Assembly (NCBI RefSeq): GCF_012033695.1
Contig: NZ_JAAVJI010000011.1
Span: 62,001-126,000, forward strand
DNA length: 64,000 bases
DNA from: Pseudomonas quercus
GTDB taxonomy: Bacteria; Pseudomonadota; Gammaproteobacteria; Pseudomonadales; Pseudomonadaceae
Direction of reading: 5' to 3'
The notes under the pieces were generated by a model. The model saw only the letters and a program-made list of their open reading frames with translations, searched no databases and was not told the DNA's origin. Both the position numbers and the translations under genes were made by a program. Below, in pieces: positions 50,584 through 60,028 of this stretch. The stretch's first letter is position 1. Every line of letters begins with the position of its first letter.

Positions 50584-50667
50584 CATCACTATTGCACCTA
50601 CCTCCATGCGCCCAACCTAGGCCTTGGCTTGCATTTGCAGGCCGTTCAGCCGGAGTCGAGAACTACG

Positions 50668-51405
50668 ATGGAAAGGTTCGACAGTGATGCCGCTCATGAC
50701 AGCGCGTCCAAACTGGCACTTGATGCCCTGCGCCAGCTCGTAGCCCAGCAAGCCGCCTACCCCCAGCGCCCGTTGCCTACCGAGCGTGAACTGGCGGCAG
50801 ACTTTGCCGTCAGCCGCCGTGCCATCCGAAGGGCATTGGCGGTGCTGGAAGCCGAGGGCCATATCTGGCGCAGGCAAGGCAAAGGGACATTTGTGGGCCC
50901 TACCCCGCCCAGTGCCTCCATCAGTTTTGCCAAGCTATGCAGCCGAACCAATTTCAGCGAGGTCATGGAAGCCCGCCTGCACCTTGAACCTGCCCTGGCG
51001 TCCTTGGCAGCGGTAAGGGCCAGCGGCGAACAGATGGCGATCCTTCGCCGCCTGGCCGAGCGCACCCAAGGCCAGCAGGGTGCCGAACACACGGACGCCG
51101 ACAGCCTGGAGCTCTGGGACAGCGCACTGCACCGTGGCATTGCTGAAGCAGCGGGCAATCGCTTGATGCTGGACCTGTTTGAAATGCTCGACGCCATACG
51201 GCTGGACCCGGTGTGGCGGACCTTACGCCAGCGGGCGCGCAACAGCGACCGCCTGAGCACCTATAGCCACGACCACGATGACATCGTAGGGGCCATCGAA
51301 AGCCGCGACCCGGTCAGGGCCGCGACGGCCATGCGCGGGCATCTGCGGGCCTTGCAGCAAGCGCTCGACAACGTCATCCATCACGATCTGGAGGCCAGCG
51401 CATGA
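50668..51405 (+). CDS. GntR-family (FadR-type) transcriptional regulator
   Basis: 245 residues from ATG 50668 (GAG site). Winged helix: PQRPLPTERELAADFAVSRRAIRRALAVLEAEG (helix-turn-helix, about 33-65), and a FadR-type helical sensor with E-LHxxIxxAxGN pattern (WDSALHRGIAEAAGN) and H-HDxI (SHDHDDIVGAI). Regulates the peptide transporter operon that begins at once (ATGA overlap with the next gene). Ligand unknown. Confidence 0.92.
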   Translation: MERFDSDAAHDSASKLALDALRQLVAQQAAYPQRPLPTERELAADFAVSRRAIRRALAVLEAEGHIWRRQGKGTFVGPTPPSASISFAKLCSRTNFSEVMEARLHLEPALASLAAVRASGEQMAILRRLAERTQGQQGAEHTDADSLELWDSALHRGIAEAAGNRLMLDLFEMLDAIRLDPVWRTLRQRARNSDRLSTYSHDHDDIVGAIESRDPVRAATAMRGHLRALQQALDNVIHHDLEASA

Positions 51406-52409
51406 GCGATCAATCCATGGCGGCAGCACGCCCGGTGCTGAGTGTCAGCGACCTCTCGGTACGTTTCAAAGGCGCCCCGGCCAATGTGGTCGATGGCGTA
51501 TCGTTTTCGGTACTGCCAGGGCAAACCCTGGCCATCGTGGGTGAGTCCGGCTGTGGGAAAAGTGTAACGTCCATGTCGCTGATGGGCCTGCTTCCTGACA
51601 GCGCGCAAGTAAAGGCCACGGCGTCCAACCTGCTGGGCGAGCCTTTGCTGGGCATGACCGCCGAGCGCTTGCTCAGCGTGCGTGGCAACCGCATGGCGAT
51701 GATTTTCCAGGAGCCCATGACCTCGCTGAACCCGGTGTTCACCATCGGCGAGCAAATTGCGGAAAGCGTGATGCGCCATCAGGGTTTGCCCAAGCCTGCT
51801 GCACGCCAGCGTGCCCTGGAGATGCTGGAAAAGGTGCGGGTACCTGACGCCCGGCAGCGGCTGGACGCCTACCCTCACGAACTGTCCGGCGGTATGCGGC
51901 AGCGGGCGATGATTGCCATGGCGTTGGCCAACGACCCGGCCCTGATCATTGCTGACGAACCCACCACGGCCCTGGACGTGACCATTCAGGCGCAGATCCT
52001 TGCTTTGGTAAGCACCCTGCAGGCTGAGACAGGCACGGCCATGGTGTTGATTACCCATGACCTGGGTGTGGTCGCCGAAGTAGCCGATGAGGTGCTGGTG
52101 ATGTATGCCGGCCAAGTGGTAGAGCGCGGCAGCGTTAAAACCCTCTTCGATGATCCCCAGCACCCTTACACCATCGGCCTGATGGGCTCCATGCCGTCTA
52201 TTGGCCCCCGTGAAGGTCGGCTCGCCACCATTCACGGGCGCGTGCCCACGCCAACGGAAATGCCGACTGGCTGCCGCTTTGCCGGCCGCTGCCCGTTTGT
52301 GATCGACGCCTGCCGGGCAGCGCGCCCGCCGTTGCTTGAGGTGTCCCCTGAACATTTCGCCGCGTGCATCCGTGCGCCCTTGGAGCAGCATGTAGGAGTA
52401 AGCGCATGA
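51402..52409 (+). CDS. Peptide-type ABC transporter ATPase 1 (DppD-like)
   Basis: 335 residues: Walker A GESGCGKS, signature LSGGMRQRAMIAMAL, Walker B LIIADEPTTALD, H-loop ITHD, and the C-terminal GRCPFVIDACRAARPPLLEV oligopeptide-type tail with cysteines (iron-sulfur-like in relatives). It overlaps the GntR gene (ATGA) and the next ATPase. Order here is D-F-A-B-C, as in dipeptide and glutathione (Gsi) importers. Confidence 0.93.
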   Translation: MSDQSMAAARPVLSVSDLSVRFKGAPANVVDGVSFSVLPGQTLAIVGESGCGKSVTSMSLMGLLPDSAQVKATASNLLGEPLLGMTAERLLSVRGNRMAMIFQEPMTSLNPVFTIGEQIAESVMRHQGLPKPAARQRALEMLEKVRVPDARQRLDAYPHELSGGMRQRAMIAMALANDPALIIADEPTTALDVTIQAQILALVSTLQAETGTAMVLITHDLGVVAEVADEVLVMYAGQVVERGSVKTLFDDPQHPYTIGLMGSMPSIGPREGRLATIHGRVPTPTEMPTGCRFAGRCPFVIDACRAARPPLLEVSPEHFAACIRAPLEQHVGVSA

Positions 52410-53518
52410 GCCTGGCCCCTGTCGCCCTGAGCGACACCACCAAGCCAATTCTGGAAAGCATTGCCCTGAGCAAGCACTTCAGCAGCGAGGCGGGTTTTCT
52501 CCAGCGCCGCAAGCCCCCGGTACAGGCCGTAAACGAGGTCTCCCTGGCCGTACGCCGGGGCGAAACCCTAGCGCTGGTAGGCGAGTCTGGCTCCGGCAAG
52601 TCCACCCTTGGCCGGCTACTGCTCAACCTGCTCAAGCCCACGGCAGGCGATGTTATCTATGAGGGCCGCAACCTGGCCAACCTGGCGCCGGACAAGCTGC
52701 GCCAGGTGCGGCGCGACCTGCAGATCATCTTCCAGGACCCGTTCGCCTCGCTCAACCCGCGCATGAGTGTTGAAGCGATTGTTGGCGAACCTATCTGGCT
52801 GCATTTGGACAGCAACCGCAGCGCCCGCCAGGACAGGGTGGCTGAGCTGCTGCGCACGGTAGGCCTGGCACCGGAACACGGCAGCCGGTTTCCCCATGAG
52901 TTTTCCGGAGGCCAGCGCCAGCGCATCGGTATTGCCCGCGCATTAGCGTCCGAGCCTCGGCTGCTTCTGGGAGACGAGCCTGTGTCTGCTTTGGACGTGT
53001 CGGTGCAGGCGCAAGTCGTGAACCTGCTGGAGGACCTCAAGCAACAGTTCGGCCTTACCTTGTTAATCGTTGCCCACGGCTTGGCCGTGATCCGCCACAT
53101 GAGCGACCGGGTAGCGGTAATGTACCTGGGCGAGATTGTGGAGTTGGCACCGGTCAATGCCTTGTTCGAAACCCCTCTGCATCCCTATACCCAGGCGTTG
53201 ATGGCGGCCGTGCCGGTCAGCCACCCAGACCTGCGCCGCTCGCGGGCCGTACTCGGCGGCGACATGCCCAGCCCACGCACCCCACCCTCCGGCTGCCGGT
53301 TTCACACCCGTTGCCCCCATGCACGACCGTTGTGCCGCGAGGTGAAGCCCCTGTTCGAAACGGCCGAGGCCGGGCGGCAGGTGGCATGCCATTACTGGCG
53401 CGAGATCGCCAACGCCGGGGCTGATGCCTTGGCCGTACCTACCCCTAGTGCGGCCTATACCCAGCGCCTGAACCTGTTCAAACACCATCAAGCCTTAGCC
53501 TTGGAGCGCCAACCATGA
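52406..53518 (+). CDS. Peptide-type ABC transporter ATPase 2 (DppF-like)
   Basis: 370 residues from ATG 52406 (AGGAG precedes). Walker A GESGSGKSTLGR, signature FSGGQRQRIGIARAL, Walker B LLGDEPVSALDVS, H-loop VAHGL, and the C-terminal GCRFHTRCPHARPLCREV tail. An extra roughly 35-residue tail follows the usual end. Overlaps its two neighbours by 4 bases each. Confidence 0.93.
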   Translation: MSLAPVALSDTTKPILESIALSKHFSSEAGFLQRRKPPVQAVNEVSLAVRRGETLALVGESGSGKSTLGRLLLNLLKPTAGDVIYEGRNLANLAPDKLRQVRRDLQIIFQDPFASLNPRMSVEAIVGEPIWLHLDSNRSARQDRVAELLRTVGLAPEHGSRFPHEFSGGQRQRIGIARALASEPRLLLGDEPVSALDVSVQAQVVNLLEDLKQQFGLTLLIVAHGLAVIRHMSDRVAVMYLGEIVELAPVNALFETPLHPYTQALMAAVPVSHPDLRRSRAVLGGDMPSPRTPPSGCRFHTRCPHARPLCREVKPLFETAEAGRQVACHYWREIANAGADALAVPTPSAAYTQRLNLFKHHQALALERQP

Positions 53519-55014
53519 AACTTGCCCACCTGATCACAGGCACGCTGATGGTGCTCGCCGCCAACGCCGCCGTTGCTGAAACCACCTTGCGCATTGGTAT
53601 CCAGGACGACCCGGACGTGCTCGACCCGCATCGCTCGCGCACCTATTCCGGCCGGCTGGTGTATACCGCGCTGTGCGACAAGCTGGTGGACATCAGCCCT
53701 CAGCTTGAATATGTGCCGCAGTTGGCGACCGCCTGGCACTGGAGCGACGATGGCAAGACCCTGACCATGACCCTGCGAGAAGGCGTGACCTTCCACGACG
53801 GCGAAACCTTCGACGCGGCGGCCGTGAAGTTCAACCTGGACCGGGCGCGTACCCTGCCCGACTCACTACGCAAGAGTGAGCTGGCGTCTATCGACAGTGT
53901 GGAAGTAGTGGACGCAAAAACGGTGGCCATCAAGGTCAAGCAGCCAGACGCAACCCTTATTTCCCAGCTGTCCGACCGGGCCGGCATGATGCTGGCCCCC
54001 AAGGCATCCACCGCAGACGTCGCCGCCAAGCCGGTGTGTTCCGGGCCTTACAAGTTCGTGCAACGGGTGCAGCAGGACCGCATCGTGCTGGAGCGCTTCG
54101 ACAACTACTGGAACAAGCAGGCCTACCACTTCGACAAGGTGATTTTCCTGCCCATACCGGACACCTCCGTGCGCTTGGCCAACCTGCGCTCCGGCGACCT
54201 GGACATCATCGAACGCGTAGCCCCCACCGATGTAAAAACCGCCAAGGCTGACAGCGCACTGCAGGTATTCAACACCCCTGGGCTGGGCTACATGCAGCTG
54301 ATCTACAACATAGGCAACGGTGACCGCGCCAACACCCCCCTGGGCCAGGACAAGCGCGTGCGCCAAGCCTTCGAGCTGGCCCTCGACCGGGATGCCATCA
54401 ACCAGGTGGTGTTCGAAGGCCTGTACGCCCCCAGTGCACAACCTTTCCCCACCAGCAGCCCGTACTACGACAAAAGCCTGCCTATCCCACCCCGTGATGT
54501 AGCGCAGAGCAAGAAACTGCTGGCCGAAGCTGGGGTGAAGCTGCCCTTGAACGTTGACCTGAAAGTGGCCAACAACCCGATTGCCCAGCAAGTGGGGCAG
54601 ATCATTCAGGCCATGGCCGAAGAGGCCGGCTTCAAGGTCAACCTGGTGGCCACCGAGTACGCCACCCTGCTAAGCGAGCAGGCAGCGGGTAATTTCCAGA
54701 TTGGCATGAGCGCCTGGTCAGGCCGGCCGGACCCGGATGGTGACATTCACCAGTTCGTGACCTGCAAGGGCGCTCAGAACGATGGCCGCTTCTGCGACCC
54801 CAAGCTCGATGAGCTGCTGGACAAGGCACGTACTGTCAACGACCAGGCCCAGCGCCAGGCCCTGTACGCCCAGGCACTGCGCCTGCTCGCCACCGATGTG
54901 CCTACCAGCTACCTGTACTTCGACCCGCGCATCATTGCCATGCGCAGCACACTCACAGGCTTTGTGCCCAACCCGGACGGCCTGATCCGCCTCAACGGCA
55001 TGGCGTTCAAATGA
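53515..55014 (+). CDS. Peptide-type ABC transporter substrate-binding protein (family 5)
   Basis: 499 residues with signal peptide (1-20, ending VAA). SBP family 5 marks: DDPDVLDPHRSRTYSGRLVY, LREGVTFHDGETFDAAAVKF, and PDPDGDIHQF. Binds short peptides or related compounds for the adjoining permeases; ligand unread. Overlaps DppF by 4 bases. Confidence 0.93.
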   Translation: MKLAHLITGTLMVLAANAAVAETTLRIGIQDDPDVLDPHRSRTYSGRLVYTALCDKLVDISPQLEYVPQLATAWHWSDDGKTLTMTLREGVTFHDGETFDAAAVKFNLDRARTLPDSLRKSELASIDSVEVVDAKTVAIKVKQPDATLISQLSDRAGMMLAPKASTADVAAKPVCSGPYKFVQRVQQDRIVLERFDNYWNKQAYHFDKVIFLPIPDTSVRLANLRSGDLDIIERVAPTDVKTAKADSALQVFNTPGLGYMQLIYNIGNGDRANTPLGQDKRVRQAFELALDRDAINQVVFEGLYAPSAQPFPTSSPYYDKSLPIPPRDVAQSKKLLAEAGVKLPLNVDLKVANNPIAQQVGQIIQAMAEEAGFKVNLVATEYATLLSEQAAGNFQIGMSAWSGRPDPDGDIHQFVTCKGAQNDGRFCDPKLDELLDKARTVNDQAQRQALYAQALRLLATDVPTSYLYFDPRIIAMRSTLTGFVPNPDGLIRLNGMAFK

Positions 55015-55042
55015 ACGCCGTCGGCCGCTTCAAGGAGGTGCC

Positions 55043-55987
55043 ATGCTGACGTTTATCTTGCGGCGCTTGCTGAGCGCCATCCCTACGCTGATTCTGGTTT
55101 CCCTGTTCGTGTTCACCCTCCAGAAGCTGTTGCCGGGTGACCCAGTGCAGGCCATGGCAGGCGAGGAGCGCGACCCAGCGGTGATGGAGTACCTGCGTGA
55201 AAAATATCGCCTGAATGACCCAGTGCCCCTGCAATACCTGCACTGGGTAGGCAACGTGTTGACGGGGGACTTCGGCACTTCGCTGCGCACCGAGCAACCC
55301 GTGACTGCGCTGCTGGCCTCCAAGCTGCCGGTGACGATCGAGCTGGCGGTGCTGGCGCTGATCATTGCCTTGGTCATTGGCATTCCCGCCGGGGTGGTAT
55401 CAGCCGTACGCAAGGGCACAGCAGTGGATTATGGTGCCAACGTGTTCGCGCTATCGGGCATCTCGATTCCTCACTTCTGGCTGGGCATCCTGCTGATTCT
55501 GATTTTCGCCGTGAAACTGCAATGGCTACCGGCTTCTGGTTTTGTACCGCTGGGTGAAGACCTGATGCAAAACCTGAAAACCCTGATCCTGCCGGCGTTT
55601 GTGCTGGGGGCTGGCCTGGCCGGCGTGCTGATGCGCCACACCCGCAGCGCGATGCTGGAAGTGCTGCGTGCTGATTACGTGCGTACCGCCCGGGCCAAAG
55701 GCCTGTTTCCCCGCACGGTGGTGCTCAAGCATGCGTTGCGCAATGCGTTGATGCCGATCGTAACCCTGACCACGCTGCTGTTCGGCGAACTGCTGGGGGG
55801 TGCCGTGCTGACCGAGCAAGTGTTCAGCATCCCAGGCTTCGGCAAGATGATTGTCGATGCTGTGTTCAACCGAGATTACGCCGTGGTGCAGGGCGTCGTG
55901 CTCTGTGTGGCCATTGGTTTCCTCTTGCTGAACCTGCTGGCCGATGTGCTCTACCGCCTGATCAACCCACGTTTGAGGGCCGCCTGA
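55043..55987 (+). CDS. Peptide-type ABC transporter permease 1 (DppB-like)
   Basis: 314 residues from ATG 55043, AGGAG a few bases before. Six hydrophobic segments, N-terminal MLTFILRRLLSAIPTLILV and FTLQKLLPGDPV, and the EAA-type loop RADYVRTARAKGLFPRTVV that docks to the ATPase. 28 bases after the binding-protein gene; overlaps permease 2 (TGATG). Confidence 0.94.
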   Translation: MLTFILRRLLSAIPTLILVSLFVFTLQKLLPGDPVQAMAGEERDPAVMEYLREKYRLNDPVPLQYLHWVGNVLTGDFGTSLRTEQPVTALLASKLPVTIELAVLALIIALVIGIPAGVVSAVRKGTAVDYGANVFALSGISIPHFWLGILLILIFAVKLQWLPASGFVPLGEDLMQNLKTLILPAFVLGAGLAGVLMRHTRSAMLEVLRADYVRTARAKGLFPRTVVLKHALRNALMPIVTLTTLLFGELLGGAVLTEQVFSIPGFGKMIVDAVFNRDYAVVQGVVLCVAIGFLLLNLLADVLYRLINPRLRAA

Positions 55988-56871
55988 TGACTACGCTGCT
56001 GTCGCCTGTTGCCGGTACTTCGGACATCACCCTCATACCACGAGCGCGCTCGCCCTTCGTGCGCAAGTTCCTGGCCAATAAGGGCGCGGTCATTGGCCTG
56101 GCGGTGTTGGTGGTGTTTATCCTGGCCGCGCTTCTGGCGCCCTGGATCGCGCCCCATGACCCGCTCAAGGCCAACTTTCTGGCCGTGCGCAAAGCACCGT
56201 CATTGGTGTACTGGCTAGGCACCGACGAACTGGGCCGTGACCTGTTCTCGCGCCTGCTGTGGGGTGCCCGCAGCTCGCTGGTGGCTGGTGGCGTATCGGT
56301 TGCCATCGCCATGGTGATTGGCGTGCCCCTCGGGCTATTGGCCGGTTACTTCGGTGGCAAGCTGGACGCGGTGATCTCTCGCATCATGGAAGCCTTGCTG
56401 TCGTGCCCTTTCCTGGTATTGGCCATTGCCTTGGGCGCGTTCCTGGGGCCGAGCCTGACCAATGCCATGATTGCTATCGGCCTGTCGGCCATGCCTATTT
56501 TTTCGCGGCTTACCCGTGGGCAGGTACTGGCTATCCGGCATGAGGACTACCTGGAAGGTGCCCAGGCCATCGGTTTGCCGGACCGCTGGATCATCCTGCG
56601 CTACGTACTGCCTAACGTGCTATCACCGCTGGTGGTGCAAGCCACGCTGACCATTGCTTCGGCCATCCTTGCCGAGGCGAGCCTGTCATTTCTTGGGCTT
56701 GGCCAGCAGCCGCCCTCGCCGTCCTGGGGCTCGATGCTCAACACTGCTAAAAACTTCATGGAGCAGGCACCGTGGATGTCCATCGCCCCCGGTGTGGCGA
56801 TCTACATCACAGTACTGTGCTTCAACCTGCTAGGCGATGGGCTGCGCGACGCCCTAGACCCAAAAAGCTGA
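55987..56871 (+). CDS. Peptide-type ABC transporter permease 2 (DppC-like)
   Basis: 294 residues; N-terminal cytoplasmic arm, VFILAALLAPWIAPHDPL at the first helix, LGTDELGRDLFSRLLWGARSSL after it (DppC hallmark), and the docking loop HEDYLEGAQAIGLPDRWIIL. Overlaps DppB by one base. With the two ATPases and the binding protein it completes the importer. Confidence 0.94.
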   Translation: MTTLLSPVAGTSDITLIPRARSPFVRKFLANKGAVIGLAVLVVFILAALLAPWIAPHDPLKANFLAVRKAPSLVYWLGTDELGRDLFSRLLWGARSSLVAGGVSVAIAMVIGVPLGLLAGYFGGKLDAVISRIMEALLSCPFLVLAIALGAFLGPSLTNAMIAIGLSAMPIFSRLTRGQVLAIRHEDYLEGAQAIGLPDRWIILRYVLPNVLSPLVVQATLTIASAILAEASLSFLGLGQQPPSPSWGSMLNTAKNFMEQAPWMSIAPGVAIYITVLCFNLLGDGLRDALDPKS

Positions 56872-56893
56872 TCAACTGCCAAGAGACGACCGC

Positions 56894-58489
56894 ATGTTTG
56901 ATGATCTGGATTACGCACAACCCTACGCTTCGGCGCGCTCGCCAGTGATGGGCAACAACATGGTGGCCTGCTCCCAGCCACTGGCGGCTCAGGCGGGCCT
57001 GGACATGCTGCGCCAGGGCGGCAATGCCGTAGACGCGGCCATTGCCGCCGCCATGGTGCTGACGGTGGTGGAGCCCACCGGCTGCGGCATTGGCAGCGAT
57101 GCGTTTGCCATTGTATGGGACGGCACGCACCTGCAAGGCCTGAATGCTTCCGGGCGGGCGCCCCAAGGCTGGACACCGGAGTACTTCAAAGGCCAGGCCC
57201 AGATGCCACAGCGTGGCTGGGGGGCGGTCACCGTGCCGGGGGCCGTATCGGCCTGGGTCGCCCTGTCCGAGCGCTATGGCAAGCTGCCCTTCGCCACGCT
57301 GGCCAAGCCTGCCATTGGCTATGCCCGTGACGGTTACCAAGTGACCCCGATCATTGCTGAGCTGTGGCGCCGGGGTGCCGAGCTGCTCAAGGACCAGCCA
57401 GGGTTTGCCGACTGTTTCTTGCAAGGCGGCAAAGCGCCTAAAGCCGGTGAGAAAGTTACCCTGGCCGACCACGCGGCCACCCTGGAGCAGATTGCTCAAA
57501 CCCAGGGCGAGGCCTTTTACCGAGGCGAACTGGCCCAGGCCATGATTGCTCATGCCCAAGCCAATGGCAGCGTGATGACCCTGGAGGACCTGGCTGCTCA
57601 CCGTGTGGACTGGATCGATACCCTGGCTATCCCCTATGCCGGCGCTGTGGTGCATGAACTGCCCCCCAATGGCCAAGGCATCGCCACCCTCGCCGGGCTT
57701 GGCATGCTGGAAGCTTTGGGCGTTGGCGAGCACCCGGTAGACAGCGCCGCCACCGTACACCCGGTGCTTGAAGCCATGAAGCTGGCCTTGGCTGACCTCA
57801 ACGAGCACGTGGCCGAAGACAGCCACATGCGCGTGCGCAGCGAGCACTTGCTCGCCCCTGATTACTTGGCCGAGCGCGCAGCGTTGGTGAACGAGCAGGC
57901 GGCCAACCCCGGCCACGGCTCACCTAAACCCGGCGGCACGGTGTACCTGTCCACGGCGGATGAAAGCGGCATGATGGTGTCGTTCATTCAGTCCAACTAC
58001 ATGGGCTTCGGTTCGGGTGTGGTAGTGCCCGGCACCGGCATCAGCCTGCAGAACCGCGGTGCGGGCTTTACCCTGGACCCCAACCACGTGAACACCGTGG
58101 CACCCGGCAAGCGCCCTTTCCATACCATCATTCCTGGCTTTGTAATGAACGCCGACGGCACGCCCTTGATGACCTTTGGCTTGATGGGCGGCCCTATGCA
58201 GGCCCAAGGGCATTTGCAGATGATGATGCGCATTCTGCGCTACAAGCAGAACCCACAGGCGGCAGCAGACGCACCTCGCTGGAGGATTGAAGCCGGCCTG
58301 AAAGTGGCGGTGGAAAAGACGTTCGACCCGGACGTGGTGAAGGCACTGCGTGACAAGGGGCACGACATCGATGTGGAAGAACCCAGCGGTGTATTCGCCT
58401 TTGGCGGCGCCCAGATCATTCAGCGTACCGAGCATGGGTACGTGGGCGGCAGTGACCCGCGCAAAGATGGGTTGGTAGCGGCCTATTAG
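56894..58489 (+). CDS. Gamma-glutamyltransferase-family Ntn hydrolase
   Basis: 531 residues, no signal peptide, so cytoplasmic. The autocatalytic Thr nucleophile is probably T349 (PGGTVYLSTAD; the frame before it is AANPGHGSPK). Also visible: GGNAVDAAIAAAM near residue 37, VTVPGAVSAW, RPFHTIIPGF and the FGLMGGPMQAQGH motif. This belongs to the YwrD/oxamate-amidohydrolase-like branch of the family, not the periplasmic Ggt. Placed after the peptide importer, it likely hydrolyses the imported gamma-glutamyl or related amide in the cytosol. The substrate is inference. Confidence 0.9.
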   Translation: MFDDLDYAQPYASARSPVMGNNMVACSQPLAAQAGLDMLRQGGNAVDAAIAAAMVLTVVEPTGCGIGSDAFAIVWDGTHLQGLNASGRAPQGWTPEYFKGQAQMPQRGWGAVTVPGAVSAWVALSERYGKLPFATLAKPAIGYARDGYQVTPIIAELWRRGAELLKDQPGFADCFLQGGKAPKAGEKVTLADHAATLEQIAQTQGEAFYRGELAQAMIAHAQANGSVMTLEDLAAHRVDWIDTLAIPYAGAVVHELPPNGQGIATLAGLGMLEALGVGEHPVDSAATVHPVLEAMKLALADLNEHVAEDSHMRVRSEHLLAPDYLAERAALVNEQAANPGHGSPKPGGTVYLSTADESGMMVSFIQSNYMGFGSGVVVPGTGISLQNRGAGFTLDPNHVNTVAPGKRPFHTIIPGFVMNADGTPLMTFGLMGGPMQAQGHLQMMMRILRYKQNPQAAADAPRWRIEAGLKVAVEKTFDPDVVKALRDKGHDIDVEEPSGVFAFGGAQIIQRTEHGYVGGSDPRKDGLVAAY

Positions 58490-58503
58490 GCAGCACGTGG
58501 TGG

Positions 58504-58535
58504 CAGGCAAGCGGTGCAACCCGAGCGCTTGCCTG
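58504..58535. terminator. Inverted repeat between convergent genes
   Basis: CAGGCAAGCG and CGCTTGCCTG form a 10-bp stem with a 12-base loop between the gamma-glutamyltransferase-family gene and the convergent epimerase-like gene. No T-run is present, so bidirectional termination is possible but weak. Confidence 0.45.
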
Positions 58536-58561
58536 GCACTGGCTTGCTGTACGAGTGAGGG

Positions 58562-59287
58562 TCAAGCGTCTACAGCAGGCGACCATCCAAGCAGGCGTTT
58601 GGCTTTCTCATTGCTGACGGCGGGGTTGTCGTTAGTGATATTGAAAATGCCGTGCTGCTCTGATTCCAACGCCAACAGTGCCGCGCGTGCAGCCGCTTGA
58701 ACGTGCACAGGGCTGGCGCCTGTGGGCTCGTCGGTGCCGGTGCCGGGCCCGTATAGCTGGCCATAACGCAGCACGGTGCCGCGCAGGTTTGGCTCACCCA
58801 ACACTTGCTGTTCCAGCGCCACTACGCCCCCCACACTGATACCACGGCTGCCTTGGGCTTCAACGTCCAAGGGGTGGGTTTCCAGGTACGGGGTATCACC
58901 CGGCTGATAGGCCCAGGCAATGCTTTGCGCGACCAGCCGGCTCACACCCGCGGCCTTGGCTGCAGCCACCAGGTTGCGTGTGCCTTCGGTACGAATACGG
59001 GCATTGTTCTCTACGGCTTTAGCCATTAGCTCGGGGCTCAGGCCACGGGGCAGGTCGGTCAGTTGGTGAATCACCGCCCAGGGCTGAAGGCTGACCAACG
59101 CCTCCTTCAACCGCTCAGCGTCGTACACATCGACGACTATCGCCTGAGCGCCTGTTGCCTCTATGCCCTTCACTTTATCTGCGTGGCGGGTAGCGCCATA
59201 CACGCTGTAATCCGCCGCTACCAACAGCTTGAGCAGGGCTTTGCCGATTACACCGGATGCGCCGGCAACGAAAACCTTACGGGGCAT
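58562..59287 (-). CDS. NAD(P)-dependent epimerase/dehydratase-like protein
   Basis: 241 residues with GASGVIGKALLKLL (9-22) as Rossmann loop, VIHQLTDLPRG, and SIAWAYQPG with a late GTVLRYGQLYGPG. Classical YxxxK is replaced or shifted (no obvious one), as in many atypical extended SDRs. Substrate unknown. It is shorter than full epimerases (about 310). Converges with the transferase-family gene; 146 bases upstream (59288-59433) are without a supported gene, ahead of the ssb terminator. Confidence 0.87.
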   Translation of the reverse strand: MPRKVFVAGASGVIGKALLKLLVAADYSVYGATRHADKVKGIEATGAQAIVVDVYDAERLKEALVSLQPWAVIHQLTDLPRGLSPELMAKAVENNARIRTEGTRNLVAAAKAAGVSRLVAQSIAWAYQPGDTPYLETHPLDVEAQGSRGISVGGVVALEQQVLGEPNLRGTVLRYGQLYGPGTGTDEPTGASPVHVQAAARAALLALESEQHGIFNITNDNPAVSNEKAKRLLGWSPAVDA

Positions 59288-59433
59288 GGCACGTATCTCC
59301 TTGAAGTGTCATGTGAATGAAGGCGAGGCAATGGTCAGAGCTTATCAAATGCCAATACACACTGATGCCAGACCAAGGTATGGGTACATTCCAGCGTTAG
59401 TGAGTAGCCTTGGAATTTTGTAGCCTGAAATAG

Positions 59434-59460
59434 CACAACCCCCGCAGTGCGGGGGTTGTG
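59434..59460 (-). terminator. Intrinsic terminator of ssb
   Basis: A perfect 12-bp stem (CACAACCCCCGC and complement) with a 3-base loop begins 34 bases after the ssb stop. On the minus strand TGCTATTT follows, a short T-rich end. Confidence 0.8.
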
Positions 59461-59493
59461 GGGATAAACCTTGGAAAGAGTCTCTACGGCTCC

Positions 59494-60018
59494 TCAGAAC
59501 GGAATATCGTCATCAAAGCTGTCGAAGTCATTGGACTGCTGCGGCGCAGGCTGCTGCTGTGGCGCGGGGCGCGACTGCTGCTGAGGCTGGCTCTGCGGGC
59601 GCGGGGCCTGCTGGCGAGGGGCCTGTGGCGCCTGGTTGTAATTATCACCGCCGCCTTGCTGGTCCTGCCCCTGTGGGCGGCCGCCCAGCAGCTGCATGGT
59701 GCCTTGCATGTCCACGATGATTTCCGTGGTGTAGCGCTTGATGCCGTCCTTTTCCCACTCGCGGGTTTGCAGCTTGCCCTCGATGTACACCTGGGAGCCC
59801 TTGCGCAGGTAGTTGCCAGCAATTTCCGCCACCTTGCCGAACAGGGACACGCGGTGCCACTCGGTGCGCTCGACCTTCTGGCCGCTCTGCTTGTCGGTCC
59901 ACTGCTCGCTGGTGGCCAGGCTCACGTTGGTGACGGCGTTGCCGTTGGGCAGGTAGCGAACTTCAGGATCCTGGCCGCACGTACCGACCAATATGACTTT
60001 GTTAACCCCGCGGGCCAT
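59494..60018 (-). CDS. ssb: Single-stranded DNA-binding protein
   Basis: 174 residues: an OB-fold (about 1-108, MARGVNKVILVGTCGQDPEVRY, TEWHRVSLFGKVAEIAGNYL), a long low-complexity Gln/Pro/Arg linker (about 115-160) and the acidic tip DFDSFDDDIPF that recruits repair and replication proteins. Start preceded by AGGAGAACGTTT. Downstream of the MFS gene by 10 bases on the same strand, as in P. aeruginosa. Confidence 0.97.
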   Translation of the reverse strand: MARGVNKVILVGTCGQDPEVRYLPNGNAVTNVSLATSEQWTDKQSGQKVERTEWHRVSLFGKVAEIAGNYLRKGSQVYIEGKLQTREWEKDGIKRYTTEIIVDMQGTMQLLGGRPQGQDQQGGGDNYNQAPQAPRQQAPRPQSQPQQQSRPAPQQQPAPQQSNDFDSFDDDIPF

Positions 60019-60028
60019 AAACGTTCTC

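Noticed and set aside
51381..52448. A 355-codon minus-strand frame opposite DppD
   Set aside because: Shadow of a certain ABC ATPase gene with typical antisense codon bias.
56822..57916. A 364-codon minus-strand frame opposite the transferase-family gene
   Set aside because: Shadow of the plus-strand gene; no ribosome site or known domain.
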